Shown here: piece after piece, positions 52,235 to 63,975 of the stretch | How the letters are laid out: each line of letters opens with the position of its first letter | How positions within the stretch are numbered: position 1 is the first letter of the stretch | From: Pseudomonadota bacterium | GTDB lineage: Bacteria; Pseudomonadota; Alphaproteobacteria; Sphingomonadales; Govanellaceae | Length of the DNA stretch: 64,000 nt | Direction of reading: 5' to 3' | NCBI GenBank assembly: GCA_003577275.1 | Contig: QEVO01000003.1 | Location: forward strand, 1 to 64,000 | Position numbers and translations under genes: made by a program | Notes under the pieces: generated by a model | Databases searched by the model: none | What the model was told of the DNA's origin: nothing | Seen by the model: the letters and a program-made list of their open reading frames with translations, nothing else

Positions 52235-53749
52235 TTAAACGTATAAATCCTTATAGCGCTCCCTGAGCACGTTCTTTTGGATTTTTCCCATGGCGTTGCG
52301 CGGCAGTTCGTCTAGGACGAGCACGCGCTTTGGCACCTTGAACTTGGCCAACGTCTCGCCGAGCGTATGTTGAATCTTTGTTTCATTGATGACGCCCTTG
52401 GCGACCACCACCGCGGTCACCGCCTCGCCGAAGTCTTGGTGCGGCAAACCGATCACCGCCGACTCGCGAATTTCCGGCAGCGCATCCAGCGCCGCTTCGA
52501 TCTCCGCCGGATAGACATTGAAACCGCCGCTGATGATGAGATCCTTGCCGCGCCCCACCAGATAAAGATAGCCCTTGTCGTCGAAGTAGCCGAGATCGCC
52601 GGATATGAAATGGCCGTCGGCGCGAAACTCGGCGGCGGTTTTCTCCGGCTGCCGCCAGTAGCCCATAAATACGTTGGGCCCCTTGATCTCGACCACGCCA
52701 ATCTCGCCCACGCCCAGCACGCGCCCGCTCTGCGGATCGGCGACGCGCACCGATATTCCCGGCAACGGCAGACCGACGCTGCCGGGAATGCGCTCGCCGT
52801 CATAGGGGTTCGAGGTATTCATGTTGGTTTCGGTCATACCGTAGCGTTCAAGAATTTTATGACCGGTGCGGGCGGTGAATTCCTTGTGCACCTCGGCGCT
52901 TAAGGGGGCCGAGCCGGAAATCAGCAATCGCATGTGGGCGACGGCGGCGCGGGAGAAATCGGGGTGGGCGAGGAGGCGGCTGTAGAACGTCGGCACGCCC
53001 ATCATGGTGGTGGCCTTAGGCAGCGCGCGCATGATCTCGCCAATGTCGAATTTCGGCAGGAAGATCATCGAGGCGCCGGCCATGGCGATGATGTTGGTGG
53101 CGACGAACAGCCCATGGGTATGAAAAATCGGCAGCGCGTGCAGCAACACGTCGCTTGAGGTGAAACGCCAATAATCCACCAGGGTGGCGGCATTGGACGC
53201 CAGATTACGGTGGCTGAGCATGGCGCCCTTGGATCGCCCGGTGGTGCCCGAGGTATAAAGAATCGCCGCCAGATCGTCGCCGTTGCATGGCATGTCGAAC
53301 GGCGCGTCGTCCGCCGCCGCCACGGCGTCCCACAACGAGCCTTGACCTTGCGCATCAAGCGTCAGCACGCGCGCCTGGCCGGCCACCGCGGCGATGGCCT
53401 CGGCGCGCGCCGGATCGACCACCACCAGCGCCGGCTCGGCGTCGCCTAAGAAATAGCTCACCTCCGCCGTGGTGTAGGCGGTATTCAAGGGCAGGTAGAC
53501 GGCGCCCAAGCGGTTGACGCCGAAGAACAGCATCAGCGCTTGCGCCGATTTTTCCACCTGCACCGCCACCCGATCACCAGGTCGAATGCCAAGGCTCTTA
53601 AGAGCGTGCGCCGTCTTGGCGGAAGCGGTGATAAGATCGCCATAAGACCACGTTCGCGTTGGCGTGATCAAAAACGGCTGGGCGGTATCACCAGGGAAAC
53701 GGCGGCTGAGCGCCTGAAATAAACTGCCGGAGGCGAGTGTTGCCGTCAT
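52235..53749 (-). CDS. matB: Malonyl-CoA synthetase
   Basis: A 504-residue acyl-adenylate synthetase of the MatB type, making malonyl-CoA from malonate, CoA and ATP. The P-loop is AILYTSGTTGRSKGAMLSH. LHALPIFHTHGLFVATN and the substrate-binding ERYGMTETNMNTSNPYDGER are typical of MatB rather than fatty-acyl ligases. GRGKDLIISGGFNVYPAEIE and the C-terminal catalytic lysine in PRNAMGKIQKNVLRE are intact. Supplies malonyl units, possibly from external malonate. Confidence 0.92.
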   Translation of the reverse strand: MTATLASGSLFQALSRRFPGDTAQPFLITPTRTWSYGDLITASAKTAHALKSLGIRPGDRVAVQVEKSAQALMLFFGVNRLGAVYLPLNTAYTTAEVSYFLGDAEPALVVVDPARAEAIAAVAGQARVLTLDAQGQGSLWDAVAAADDAPFDMPCNGDDLAAILYTSGTTGRSKGAMLSHRNLASNAATLVDYWRFTSSDVLLHALPIFHTHGLFVATNIIAMAGASMIFLPKFDIGEIMRALPKATTMMGVPTFYSRLLAHPDFSRAAVAHMRLLISGSAPLSAEVHKEFTARTGHKILERYGMTETNMNTSNPYDGERIPGSVGLPLPGISVRVADPQSGRVLGVGEIGVVEIKGPNVFMGYWRQPEKTAAEFRADGHFISGDLGYFDDKGYLYLVGRGKDLIISGGFNVYPAEIEAALDALPEIRESAVIGLPHQDFGEAVTAVVVAKGVINETKIQHTLGETLAKFKVPKRVLVLDELPRNAMGKIQKNVLRERYKDLYV

Positions 53750-53755
53750 ACGCGG

Positions 53756-54979
53756 TTACAATTCGATGATTTCGGCGGCGGCCGGCGGTTCTTCCGCCAA
53801 TTCGGTATCGCTTTCAAGCGATGCGCCCGGCGCTGCCGCCTGCACCAATACCGTCAGGTAGGCGGCCAGCATCCGCTCGCGGGCGAATTCGCCAAGCCAT
53901 ATGTTGCGAGACGCGTTCGATGCCTCGCTTGGTTGATCGAGCGTTTCGAGAATCGCCGCCGCCATGCCGTTAATGTCCTGCGACGACACCAGCCGGCCGA
54001 ACTTGCCGCCGGCGAGAATTTCATGGGCGCCGCAGGCCTCCCGGGTGCTGACGATGGGGGCGCCGGCGGCGAGCGCCTCCAATAGCACATTGGGCGCGCC
54101 TTCCCAGTGGGATGACAGCACGAACAGGGCGCTGTGCTTCAAGTAGGCTTCCGGATTGGGCTGATAGCCGGGCAGCGACAAGGCATGCTCGAAGCCCTCG
54201 CGCCGCGCGATGTCGTAGAGCCGCCGCCGCGCCGTCTCGCCGCCGTGGCCGATGATGATCAGGCGCAGCGATCGGCGGCGGGCGGCGATGGCCGCCGCCT
54301 GCACCAGGCCCTCGAAATTTTTTTGCGCCGCCAGCCGGCCGATGCCCAGCACCACCGGCACATTGCCGCCATTGAGCCAGGGGTGGTCCGGCGGCGGGAC
54401 GGCATCGGCAAGATCAGCCACTTCGACGCCGTTGCGGATGGCGGTGATTTTATCGGCGTAATGCGGCGTCAGCCGGCGCAAGCGCTGCGCCAGTTCCTCA
54501 GAAACCGTGATCACCCGGTCGGCGTAGCGCACCACGACGCGGTAGAAGCCGCCCGCCAATTCCTCGGTGCCGCGATTGAGGATTCCCCGGACGCCCGACG
54601 CTCTCGGTCGCACCACGTCGTTGCTGAAGCGACAGATCATCGGGCACGGGCGTCCCGCCGCCGCATGGGCGATGATGGCGGACGGGTGGGCGTGGTTGCC
54701 GGCGGAAAAGAACACGCTCGGCCGTATCGCCTTCAGGTAGCGCGACAGCGGCGCGATGGCGAGCACCAGGCTTATGGGCCTTGGCAGGGGCTTTTTGGCG
54801 TCCAGCAAGGCGTGCACGTCTACCTTGGGCGACACATCCCGGCGCATCGGGCCGGCGGCCGCGGCCACCACGAGGGTGACCTTCTGGCCGCGCTCGGCGC
54901 AGGCATTGGCGATGGCGACGGCGTTGCGGGTGACGCCGGTGGCGGCAAAGTCATGGAGGAATAGGGCAATTCTCGGCAT
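53756..54979 (-). CDS. Family 4 glycosyltransferase
   Basis: About 407 residues of GT4 (GT-B fold). The N-terminal acceptor half starts RIALFLHDFAATGVTRNAVA, and the donor half carries VVLGIGRLAAQKNFEGLVQA and HSALFVLSSHWEGAPNVLLEALAAGAPIV with the EX7E motif. ATG 54979 is preferred over the TTG at 54985. It lies 6 nt from matB on the same strand, which may be coincidental. Sugar donor and acceptor are unknown; likely envelope or exopolysaccharide. Confidence 0.88.
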   Translation of the reverse strand: MPRIALFLHDFAATGVTRNAVAIANACAERGQKVTLVVAAAAGPMRRDVSPKVDVHALLDAKKPLPRPISLVLAIAPLSRYLKAIRPSVFFSAGNHAHPSAIIAHAAAGRPCPMICRFSNDVVRPRASGVRGILNRGTEELAGGFYRVVVRYADRVITVSEELAQRLRRLTPHYADKITAIRNGVEVADLADAVPPPDHPWLNGGNVPVVLGIGRLAAQKNFEGLVQAAAIAARRRSLRLIIIGHGGETARRRLYDIARREGFEHALSLPGYQPNPEAYLKHSALFVLSSHWEGAPNVLLEALAAGAPIVSTREACGAHEILAGGKFGRLVSSQDINGMAAAILETLDQPSEASNASRNIWLGEFARERMLAAYLTVLVQAAAPGASLESDTELAEEPPAAAEIIEL

Positions 54980-55105
54980 CACCAATGCTTTTGAGTATAG
55001 GCCGCCTTACTTATCACCGCCCCATCATAGGATCAATTGTGGAGTTCCTGTGACGATCCCGGACGATAATAATAAAGTGATGCGATATTGATGGTTAACT
55101 ACCTA

Positions 55106-56458
55106 TTAATAAACCACTTCCGCCCACAGGTCGTAGTCGTCGGCGTCGGTGACGCGGACCTTGAGGATGGCGCCGGGGGCGGGTTCGGGCCCGCCGTTTA
55201 AATCCACGAATACGTTGCCGTCGATCTCCGGCGCGTCGCCCTTGGAGCGGGCGATGGCCTGCGCCGCGCCGTCCTCGGTGTCGCCCATATCGTCGACCAT
55301 GACCTCGATCTCGCGGCCGACCTTCGATGCCATACGTTCGGCGCTGATCTCCTGCTGGACTTCCATGAAGCGGTGCCAACGTTCCTCGCGCACGTCGTCG
55401 GGCACCGCCTCGGCAATATCGTTGGCCGCCGCCCCCGCCACCGCCTCGTAACGGAAGACGCCGACGCGATCGAGGTTGGCTTCCTGCAACCAATCGAGGA
55501 GAAAGTCGAAATCCTCGTCGGTTTCGCCGGGAAAGCCGACGATGAAGGTGGAGCGGAGGGTAAGGTCAGGAACCAGATCGCGCCAGCGGCGGATGCGCTC
55601 CAGGACCTTTTCCTGGTTGGCCGGCCGCCGCATGGCCTTCAAGACGGAAGGGCTGGCGTGCTGAAAGGGGATGTCGATATAGGGCAGGATCTTGCCCTCG
55701 GCCATCAACGGCAGCACCTCGTCCACATGGGGGTAGGGGTAGACGTAATGGAGCCGCACCCATACCCCCAGCTCGCCCAAGGCGGCGGCAAGGTCGGTCA
55801 TATGGGCCTTAACCTCTTGTCCGCGCCAGGAACCGGCGGCGTGAGCGAGATCCAGGCCATAGGCGCTGGTGTCCTGGGAGATGACCAACAGCTCCTTGAC
55901 CCCGGCGTTTACCAGCTTCTCCGCCTCTTTGAGGACGGCGGCGACGGGCCGACTTTTCAGCCGTCCCCGAATGGAGGGGATGATGCAGAAGGTGCAGCTG
56001 TTGTTGCAGCCTTCGGAAATCTTCAAATAAGCGTAATGCCGGGGGGTGAGCTTGATCCCTTGCGGCGGCGCCAGGTCGAGGAAGGGGTCGTGGACCGGCG
56101 GCACGGCCTCGTGCACCGCCGAAACCACCGCTTCGTACTGGTGGGGGCCGGTGACCGCCAGCACATTGGGATAGGCCTCGCGGATGCGCCCCGACTCCAC
56201 GCCCAGGCAGCCGGTAACGATCACTCGGCCGTTTTCCTTGATCGCCTCGCCGATGGCTTCCAGCGATTCTTCCTTGGCGCTGTCGAGAAAGCCGCAGGTG
56301 TTGACGATCACCACGTCGGCGCCATCATAATCCTGAGCCACCTCATAGCCTTCCGCGCGCAGGGAGGTCAAAATCCGCTCGGAATCCACCAGGGCCTTGG
56401 GGCAGCCTAAGCTGACGATGCCCACTTTCGGGGCGGCATTTAAGGTCGGTTTACGCAT
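55106..56458 (-). CDS. rimO: Ribosomal protein S12 methylthiotransferase RimO
   Basis: A 450-residue methylthiotransferase. The N-terminal UPF0004 domain has [12 protein letters not shown] and [14 protein letters not shown], and TGCLGV (three auxiliary cysteines). The radical SAM motif is [20 protein letters not shown] (CxxxCxxC). A C-terminal TRAM domain is present. It modifies Asp88 of ribosomal protein S12. Divergent from the GT2 gene. All cluster cysteines are intact. Confidence 0.96.
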   Translation of the reverse strand: MRKPTLNAAPKVGIVSLGCPKALVDSERILTSLRAEGYEVAQDYDGADVVIVNTCGFLDSAKEESLEAIGEAIKENGRVIVTGCLGVESGRIREAYPNVLAVTGPHQYEAVVSAVHEAVPPVHDPFLDLAPPQGIKLTPRHYAYLKISEGCNNSCTFCIIPSIRGRLKSRPVAAVLKEAEKLVNAGVKELLVISQDTSAYGLDLAHAAGSWRGQEVKAHMTDLAAALGELGVWVRLHYVYPYPHVDEVLPLMAEGKILPYIDIPFQHASPSVLKAMRRPANQEKVLERIRRWRDLVPDLTLRSTFIVGFPGETDEDFDFLLDWLQEANLDRVGVFRYEAVAGAAANDIAEAVPDDVREERWHRFMEVQQEISAERMASKVGREIEVMVDDMGDTEDGAAQAIARSKGDAPEIDGNVFVDLNGGPEPAPGAILKVRVTDADDYDLWAEVVY

Positions 56459-56519
56459 GGGCCCTATATAGGGTAGGGCTTATAAGCCCGCCAGAGGAAT
56501 CATGATTTAAGGGTAAGGG

Positions 56520-57485
56520 ATGGCCGAACCAACGATTTCCGTGATCATTCCCGCCTACAACGCCGCCGCGTTCATCGCCGAGGCGCTCCTCAGCGTGCTT
56601 AACCAAACCGCGCCGGCCGACGAGGTGATCGTGGTCAACGACGGCTCCACCGACAACACCCGTCAGGTGGTCGCCTCCTTCGAGCCTCGCTTCGGCGGCC
56701 GGCTGATCATCATCGATCAGGCCAACGCCGGCGTCGCCGCGGCGCGCAACGCCGCCTATCGCCGGGCGTCCGGCGCGCTGGTGGCGATGCTGGACGCTGA
56801 CGACTATTACCTGCCGTCCTTTCTCGCCACGGCGCGGCGCGCCTTCACCTTGATGCCGGACATCGTGCTGTTTTTCGGCGACACCGAAATCGTTGACGCC
56901 GACGGCCCGACAGGGCGATTGAATTCCGAAGGCAAGCCGGTGCGGACATTACCGACGATCGAGATCGACGGTCTTTTTAAAGTACAAGGCTCGACCTTCA
57001 CCACCCTTCTGGAGGGCAGCTATATTCCGGTGTGCGCCGCGGCGGTGCGGCGCGCCACCGCGCTGGCCGTAGGCCTTTTTGATTTAAGCGTGCGCACCTC
57101 CGAAGACCGCGATTTCTTCTGCCGCCTGGCGCTGCGCGGGCCGATGGCGTTTAGCCGCGAGGTGATGGCGCACGAGCGCATTCATGGCGGCAACATCAGC
57201 ATCTCGACGCATCGCGTCGATCTGGCGCGCAATGTCTTGACCGTCATGCGCAAGCTGCGGCGGCCGGAACACGCCTGCCTGATGAGCGATCAGGAGCGCT
57301 CAGCGCTGGAAGCGGTTTATAAGGACGAGTTTTTCAACTACGTTTACAACTTATCGTCGGCAGGATGGAAAGCCTATGTCAGGGGTGTGGCGATGCTGCC
57401 CGCCGATGAACGGCTTGCCGCCTTGCATCCAAAACATCTGGCGCGCGCCCTTGCCGCCGCCGTGGGAATATCGTCTAATGACTGA
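56520..57485 (+). CDS. Family 2 glycosyltransferase
   Basis: A 321-residue GT2 enzyme (GT-A fold). The nucleotide-sugar site starts TISVIIPAYNAAAFIAEALL, with VIVVNDGSTDNTR and NAGVAAARNAAYRRASG. The DxD metal site is MLDADDYYLP. A later acidic TSEDRDFFCRLALRG is expected for the catalytic base. Soluble; likely transfers a sugar to an envelope acceptor. It is 28 nt upstream of an exported-protein gene. Confidence 0.9.
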   Translation: MAEPTISVIIPAYNAAAFIAEALLSVLNQTAPADEVIVVNDGSTDNTRQVVASFEPRFGGRLIIIDQANAGVAAARNAAYRRASGALVAMLDADDYYLPSFLATARRAFTLMPDIVLFFGDTEIVDADGPTGRLNSEGKPVRTLPTIEIDGLFKVQGSTFTTLLEGSYIPVCAAAVRRATALAVGLFDLSVRTSEDRDFFCRLALRGPMAFSREVMAHERIHGGNISISTHRVDLARNVLTVMRKLRRPEHACLMSDQERSALEAVYKDEFFNYVYNLSSAGWKAYVRGVAMLPADERLAALHPKHLARALAAAVGISSND

Positions 57486-57513
57486 GTTTGGGCGGCGCAA
57501 TCAGGAGATCGTC

Positions 57514-58143
57514 ATGACCTTAAGAAGCATTCTTTTCATGGTGGCGGCGGTGTTCATGAGCTGTCATGCCGCGCAGGCGGCAAGCCTTCCCTCGGCCACC
57601 ACCGACTACGCGGCGGAGCGCGTCATCGAGTCCGGGCAGGGAAGCTTTTCTCAGAAAGTCCATGTGACGAAATTGAAGGAGCGCGCCGAAACAGTAATGC
57701 AGGGCATGAAAATGGTGTCCATTTTCCGCTTCGATAAGAAGGTCTACTGGATGGTGATGCCGGATCATCAGATGTATCAGGAAATCGACTTGGCCAAGGC
57801 GGCCAAGGAGCGCGATGCGTCGACCATCACCCAGGATCCCACGGTGGAGGTCAGCGTCATCGGTCCCGATACGGTGGACGGCCATGCCGCCACCAAATAC
57901 CGGATGTCCACCAGGGATAAATCAGTCCAGGGCTTCATCTGGCTGACCAAGGAAAACATTCCGATCCGCATGGACATGACCACCACGACGCCCAAGGGAC
58001 AAAAGCAGCAAACCAAAATCATGTTGAAGAATCTGAAGCTGGGGGCCCAGCCCGCGGCGCTCTTTGAAGTGCCCGCCAGTTACGTCAAGATGCCCGCCAT
58101 GGGCGGCATGGGCGGCAGCATGCCGATGCCGGGGCCGCGTTAG
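57514..58143 (+). CDS. Exported DUF4412-like protein
   Basis: A 209-residue protein. The signal peptide is SILFMVAAVFMSCHAAQAA. The mature part has a beta-rich pattern, FRFDKKVYWMVMPDHQMYQE and DGHAATKYRMSTRDKSVQGF, similar to DUF4412 or LolA-like lipoprotein-carrier folds. The C-terminal tail is Met/Pro/Gly-rich. ATG 57514 with AGGAGA upstream is preferred; the frame opens at 57376 inside the glycosyltransferase gene. It overlaps convergent mipA by 4 nt. Possibly periplasmic; function unknown. Confidence 0.72.
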   Translation: MTLRSILFMVAAVFMSCHAAQAASLPSATTDYAAERVIESGQGSFSQKVHVTKLKERAETVMQGMKMVSIFRFDKKVYWMVMPDHQMYQEIDLAKAAKERDASTITQDPTVEVSVIGPDTVDGHAATKYRMSTRDKSVQGFIWLTKENIPIRMDMTTTTPKGQKQQTKIMLKNLKLGAQPAALFEVPASYVKMPAMGGMGGSMPMPGPR

Positions 58144-59003
58144 AAACTAAAAATCAACCCCGCGCCGGCGGTGAACTGATCCTTGCTGCCGGCTTTGACG
58201 ATGGGGCTCGACGCCGCTTCGTCCAGGAACCAGCCATAACTGATAAACTGTCCGATCTGGATTTTCTCGGACAGGAAATATTCCGCGCCAATGGCCAGGC
58301 GGGTTTCCACCAGGCCGCTGTTGGGTCGATAGACGGGAAGGCCGTACGTCGAGGCGGCCGCCTGTTCTTCGCTGACGCCGAAATGCGTGCGCAGGTTTTC
58401 CTTGTTGCCCCACAGCAGATAGGCAAGGCCCTGCACCCGCCAGCGTTCGCTTTTATAAATCCCGGTTGCCGCTTCCAGATAAGTGGTAAGGCCCTGGCTG
58501 TTTTGCAGGCCGGGCCGCAGCTCGACGGTAAAGCGCGCCGGTCCCGTGCGGTATTCCACAAACGGTCCGATCTCCCAGGTGTCGCCGATATCGCCCAAGC
58601 CTTGCAGCACCGGACGATCTTTTTCGTCGCGGCCGAAGCGATAGCGGATAAAACCGCCGACGCCCCAATGCTCGCCGCGATGGGCGCGTACTTTCAGCTT
58701 CTGTCCGGAAAATGTGATGCGATCCTTGTACTGCAACCGGATGATCGGCGCCAGCGTCCATTCATTGTCGCTCGCCCCGCGGTATTCCGGGGCATAAAGC
58801 CCGCCGACGCCGATCCGCGCGCTTAATCCCGGCACAGCCAGATCGTCGGGCCACAACCCTTCGACCATGTCGTGGGCCATGTTGGCGACGTCCTCGAAGC
58901 CGCCGATGGTGCGCGCGCCGGCTGCCGGCGACGCCAGTATCAGCGCCGCTGCGGCGGTGACGGCAGCCGCTAGCCGTGAACGTGTTCCCCGATGTCGGCG
59001 CAA
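58140..59003 (-). CDS. MipA/OmpV-family outer-membrane protein
   Basis: A 287-residue beta-barrel protein. A signal peptide (AAAALILASPAAGA) precedes segments such as GVGGLYAPEYRGASDNEWTL and GPARFTVELRPGLQNSQGL, typical of MipA/OmpV. It ends in Phe (LIFSF), the signature for outer-membrane insertion. MipA interacts with murein enzymes in E. coli; other members respond to osmotic or antibiotic stress. It is followed 19 nt upstream by the YSC84 gene on the same strand. Confidence 0.88.
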   Translation of the reverse strand: MRRHRGTRSRLAAAVTAAAALILASPAAGARTIGGFEDVANMAHDMVEGLWPDDLAVPGLSARIGVGGLYAPEYRGASDNEWTLAPIIRLQYKDRITFSGQKLKVRAHRGEHWGVGGFIRYRFGRDEKDRPVLQGLGDIGDTWEIGPFVEYRTGPARFTVELRPGLQNSQGLTTYLEAATGIYKSERWRVQGLAYLLWGNKENLRTHFGVSEEQAAASTYGLPVYRPNSGLVETRLAIGAEYFLSEKIQIGQFISYGWFLDEAASSPIVKAGSKDQFTAGAGLIFSF

Positions 59004-59022
59004 GGACGCCTCCCTTTATTTT

Positions 59023-59565
59023 TTATTTGCGGTCGATTTTAGAGATCTTGGTGCCTTCCAGGCTGACGTTAAACATCAGTCCCTGGTTGTTCATGACAAA
59101 GCCGACGATGGGGGCCTTGACGGTATTGGTATCGAAATCCTCGCCGGCGCCGATGGTGATCAGCGCCACGCTGCCGTCGACGCCCACCTCCCAGCCGTCC
59201 GACTTGCGGAACTTGTTCAATGAGTCCGCCGTCATGAACATCAGAATCTGGGTGCGGGCCTGAGCGCCCAACTGCAAGCCGAAGGAACCGGACGCCGTGG
59301 AATAATAATTCACGGTCCGGCCACCTACCCGGAGCGCCCCTTCGCCATATTCGCCGCCAATGCCAATACCGGCTTTATAAACCTTGGGGAAAACCAGGAT
59401 GCCCTTGGCTTGGCCGGCGAGTTTTTTGCCGGCGGGGGATTTTTTATAAAATTTTTGCAGCGCTTCGTCGACGCGGGCGTTGATTTCCGCCGCGTTCATG
59501 GCGAAGGCGTGGTCGAGGGGAGTAACCAACCCGAGAAGCAGTAAACAGATGGCGAGAAACCGCAT
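59023..59565 (-). CDS. Exported YSC84/SYLF-domain protein
   Basis: A 180-residue protein. The signal peptide is LAICLLLLGLVTPLDHAFA. The YSC84 (SYLF) domain shows AKGILVFPKVYKAGIGIGGEYGEG and STASGSFGLQLGAQARTQIL, then NNQGLMFNVSLEGTKISKI. A strong AAGGAGG lies before ATG 59565; the frame opens upstream at 59700 without a site. SYLF domains bind lipids in eukaryotes; bacterial role unknown. It is probably periplasmic and co-transcribed with the MipA-like gene. Confidence 0.85.
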   Translation of the reverse strand: MRFLAICLLLLGLVTPLDHAFAMNAAEINARVDEALQKFYKKSPAGKKLAGQAKGILVFPKVYKAGIGIGGEYGEGALRVGGRTVNYYSTASGSFGLQLGAQARTQILMFMTADSLNKFRKSDGWEVGVDGSVALITIGAGEDFDTNTVKAPIVGFVMNNQGLMFNVSLEGTKISKIDRK

Positions 59566-59696
59566 CACTTCATCCTCCTTACGGTATGCCCCCAACCCAG
59601 CCGAGAGCATCGCCGCGCAATGCTGCGATATGCTTTTACCATCAATGGGTAAAGCATAGGCAAACAATTGTGGCCCAAGGGTGGCGGTGAGGATTC

Positions 59697-59972
59697 TCAA
59701 TCTTCAAGGGTGGTCAACAGCTTCAGGAGTTCATCGGCTTTTTGCCGCTGGTCCAGCCGGTTACCGCTCAAAATTGCGCCTTCGACGCAATGGGCGACGT
59801 GATCCTGTAAAATTTGATCTTCCACCTTGCGTAAGGCCGCCCGCACGGCGCGCACCTGGGTGACCACGTCGATGCAATAACGGTCGCCCTCGATCATGGC
59901 GGCCAGACCCCGCACCTGACCTTCGATGCGCCGCAAACGGTTGAGCGTGGCTTTTTTATTTTCCGGATTCAT
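59697..59972 (-). CDS. csoR: CsoR-family copper-sensing repressor
   Basis: A 91-residue all-helical regulator. The copper site is present: Cys in RYCIDVVTQVRAVRAAL and His/Cys in DHVAHCVEGAI, the C-H-C triad of CsoR. The N-terminal MNPENKKATLNRLRRIEGQV is typical. ATG 59972 is chosen; the frame opens at 60074 inside the copA gene. It is divergent from the copper ATPase gene, with a palindromic operator between. Copper binding releases DNA and derepresses the pump. Confidence 0.92.
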   Translation of the reverse strand: MNPENKKATLNRLRRIEGQVRGLAAMIEGDRYCIDVVTQVRAVRAALRKVEDQILQDHVAHCVEGAILSGNRLDQRQKADELLKLLTTLED

Positions 59973-59980
59973 ACTTGCAA

Positions 59981-59999
59981 TATACCCTAGGGGGGTATA
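59981..59999. promoter_or_regulatory. CsoR operator
   Basis: TATACCCTAGGGGGGTATA has 7-bp inverted arms (TATACCC/GGGTATA) around a GC-rich centre, the form of CsoR/RcnR-family sites. It lies between divergent csoR and the copper ATPase gene, covering both promoters. Confidence 0.8.
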
Positions 60000-60035
60000 T
60001 ATGACAAGAGAAGAATTTAAGCCAAGGATAAAACC

Positions 60036-62399
<2,364 letters not shown>

Positions 62400-62467
62400 C
62401 GCGCCCGGACAGGCGCTTGCCCTGGCCGAAGAGTGCTGTTAGATTGCCGCCGCTCTTCAATCAGAAG

Positions 62468-62542
62468 GGGCGCGTAGCTCAGCGGTAGAGCACTGCGTTC
62501 ACATCGCAGGGGTCGCAAGTTCGAACCTTGCCGCGCCCACCA
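62468..62542 (+). tRNA. tRNA-Val (CAC)
   Basis: A 75-nt cloverleaf including encoded CCA. The acceptor stem GGGCGCG pairs with CGCGCCC (62532-62538). D arm GCTC...GAGC. The anticodon loop TTCACAT is closed by CTGCG/CGCAG, giving anticodon CAC (codon GUG). T arm GCAAG-TTCGAAC-CTTGC. All invariant features are present. It sits between copA and pgi. Confidence 0.96.
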
Positions 62543-62599
62543 TCGTTTACGAAAAAAATCAGCCGGCGGCCGGGGCTTACCGGCCATCGCTCGGCGGTG

Positions 62600-62615
62600 T
62601 TGACCGCCGTCAGTG
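62600..62615. repeat. 16-nt palindromic motif upstream of pgi
   Basis: TTGACCGCCGTCAGTG matches 63960-63975 with one difference. It is also the right arm of the hairpin CGGCGGT-GTTG-ACCGCCG (62592-62609). Confidence 0.5.
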
Positions 62616-62666
62616 CCATCGCATCTCCCCCTCTTTACAGATTAAGCGGGCAGGAGCGGGCGTCTG

Positions 62667-63953
62667 ATGTTTTTGCAAAGATTGCGTGTCCCCGATCTCG
62701 ATCTGTCGCCGGATTTGGCCAGGTTATTGGGCCTCGTTCGCTACTTGGCGGGGGATGGTCGCGATCGCCACCGCTTTATCGGCTATGCCGCAAAGGATGA
62801 CGACTTGGCGGCGCTGCGGCCGCATGCCGAGCGCATTCGCGCCACGTTTGCCTCGGTCGTGGTGCTGGCCACCGGCGCTTCGGCGGTTGGCGCCAAGGCG
62901 CTGATCTGCGCCTGCGCGGCGGCCCGCGCTGAGTCCGGCGCGCCGCGCATCCATTTTGCCGATAATCTCTCCGCCTCCACCCTGGCGCCGCTGTTGCAGA
63001 CGCTTGACCTGCGCGCAACGCATTTCCTGGTCATTTCCAAATCCGGCCGCACGGTGGAAACATTGGTGCAGTTCATGGTGTTTCTCGAAGCCGCGCGCGC
63101 CGCGGTGGGGACGCGGTTGGCGCAACATTTTACGGTCATCACCAGTCTCGGCGATAACCCATTACGCCACCTGGCCGCTCTGGAAGGCTTGCCGATCTTT
63201 GATTGCGATCCTGATCTTGATGGTTGCTTTGCGGCGTTTTCGCTGGTCGGCGCGCTGCCGATGCTGGTGGCCGGTTTTGATCCGGCGCGGTTGCGCCAGG
63301 GCGGCGCCGCCATGTTGGAGCGGGTGTTCCGCGCCAGCAATGTGCGCGCCATCCCGAGCGCGCTGGGCGCCGCCGCTCATTTCCGCCTTGCCGCAAATGG
63401 CAAATGCGCGGCGCACGTGCTCATGACCTATGATCAGCGGCTGATGGAGCTGACGCAATGGCATCGGCATTTATGGGCGGAAAGCCTGGGCAAGAACGGC
63501 TGCGGCACAACGCCGCTCGTTGCGCTCGGCCCGCTGGATCAGCACAGCCAAATGCAGTTTTATCTGGAGGGACCCTCCGACAAGTTCGTCACCATTCTGA
63601 CCTCTGGTTCGCTCGCCGCCGGTCCGGCGGTGCCGGAGGCGGCTTGCCTGCGCCATCCCGATCTACGTTATCTTGCCCGCCAGCGCATCGCCGACATCGT
63701 CGCGGCGGAGGCGCACGCCACCATCGAAACCCTGGCGCAGGCCGGCCGGCCGCTACGGCGCATCACCATTTCCGAGCCCGATGAAAAAACCTTGGGCGCG
63801 CTGATGATGCACTTCATGTTGGAAACGGTGTTTACGGCGCACCTGTTCGGCATCGATCCTTACGGCCAACCGGCTGTGAGGGAAGAAAAAATCCTCGCCA
63901 TAGATCATTTGAATGATGCCCGGACGCCGCCTGTCGTCGGGCGCATCGCGTAA
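62667..63953 (+). CDS. pgi: Glucose-6-phosphate isomerase (short type)
   Basis: A 428-residue phosphoglucose isomerase with two SIS-like sugar-phosphate domains. The N-terminal half has LVISKSGRTVETLVQFMVFL (phosphate-binding SKSG). The C-terminal half shows GTTPLVALGPLDQHSQMQFYLEGPSDKF, with the conserved His/Gln/Glu segment, and a late YGQPAVREEK with the catalytic lysine. Shorter than enteric PGI, as in many alphaproteobacteria. Connects glucose-6-phosphate with fructose-6-phosphate. The following 47 nt hold only a short repeat. Confidence 0.88.
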   Translation: MFLQRLRVPDLDLSPDLARLLGLVRYLAGDGRDRHRFIGYAAKDDDLAALRPHAERIRATFASVVVLATGASAVGAKALICACAAARAESGAPRIHFADNLSASTLAPLLQTLDLRATHFLVISKSGRTVETLVQFMVFLEAARAAVGTRLAQHFTVITSLGDNPLRHLAALEGLPIFDCDPDLDGCFAAFSLVGALPMLVAGFDPARLRQGGAAMLERVFRASNVRAIPSALGAAAHFRLAANGKCAAHVLMTYDQRLMELTQWHRHLWAESLGKNGCGTTPLVALGPLDQHSQMQFYLEGPSDKFVTILTSGSLAAGPAVPEAACLRHPDLRYLARQRIADIVAAEAHATIETLAQAGRPLRRITISEPDEKTLGALMMHFMLETVFTAHLFGIDPYGQPAVREEKILAIDHLNDARTPPVVGRIA

Positions 63954-63959
63954 TGGCGG

Positions 63960-63975
63960 TTGACGGCCGTCAGTG
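63960..63975. repeat. 16-nt palindromic motif downstream of pgi
   Basis: TTGACGGCCGTCAGTG contains the perfect palindrome TGACGGCCGTCA and differs at one base from the copy at 62600-62615. It lies directly after the pgi stop codon and before the end of the window. Confidence 0.5.
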
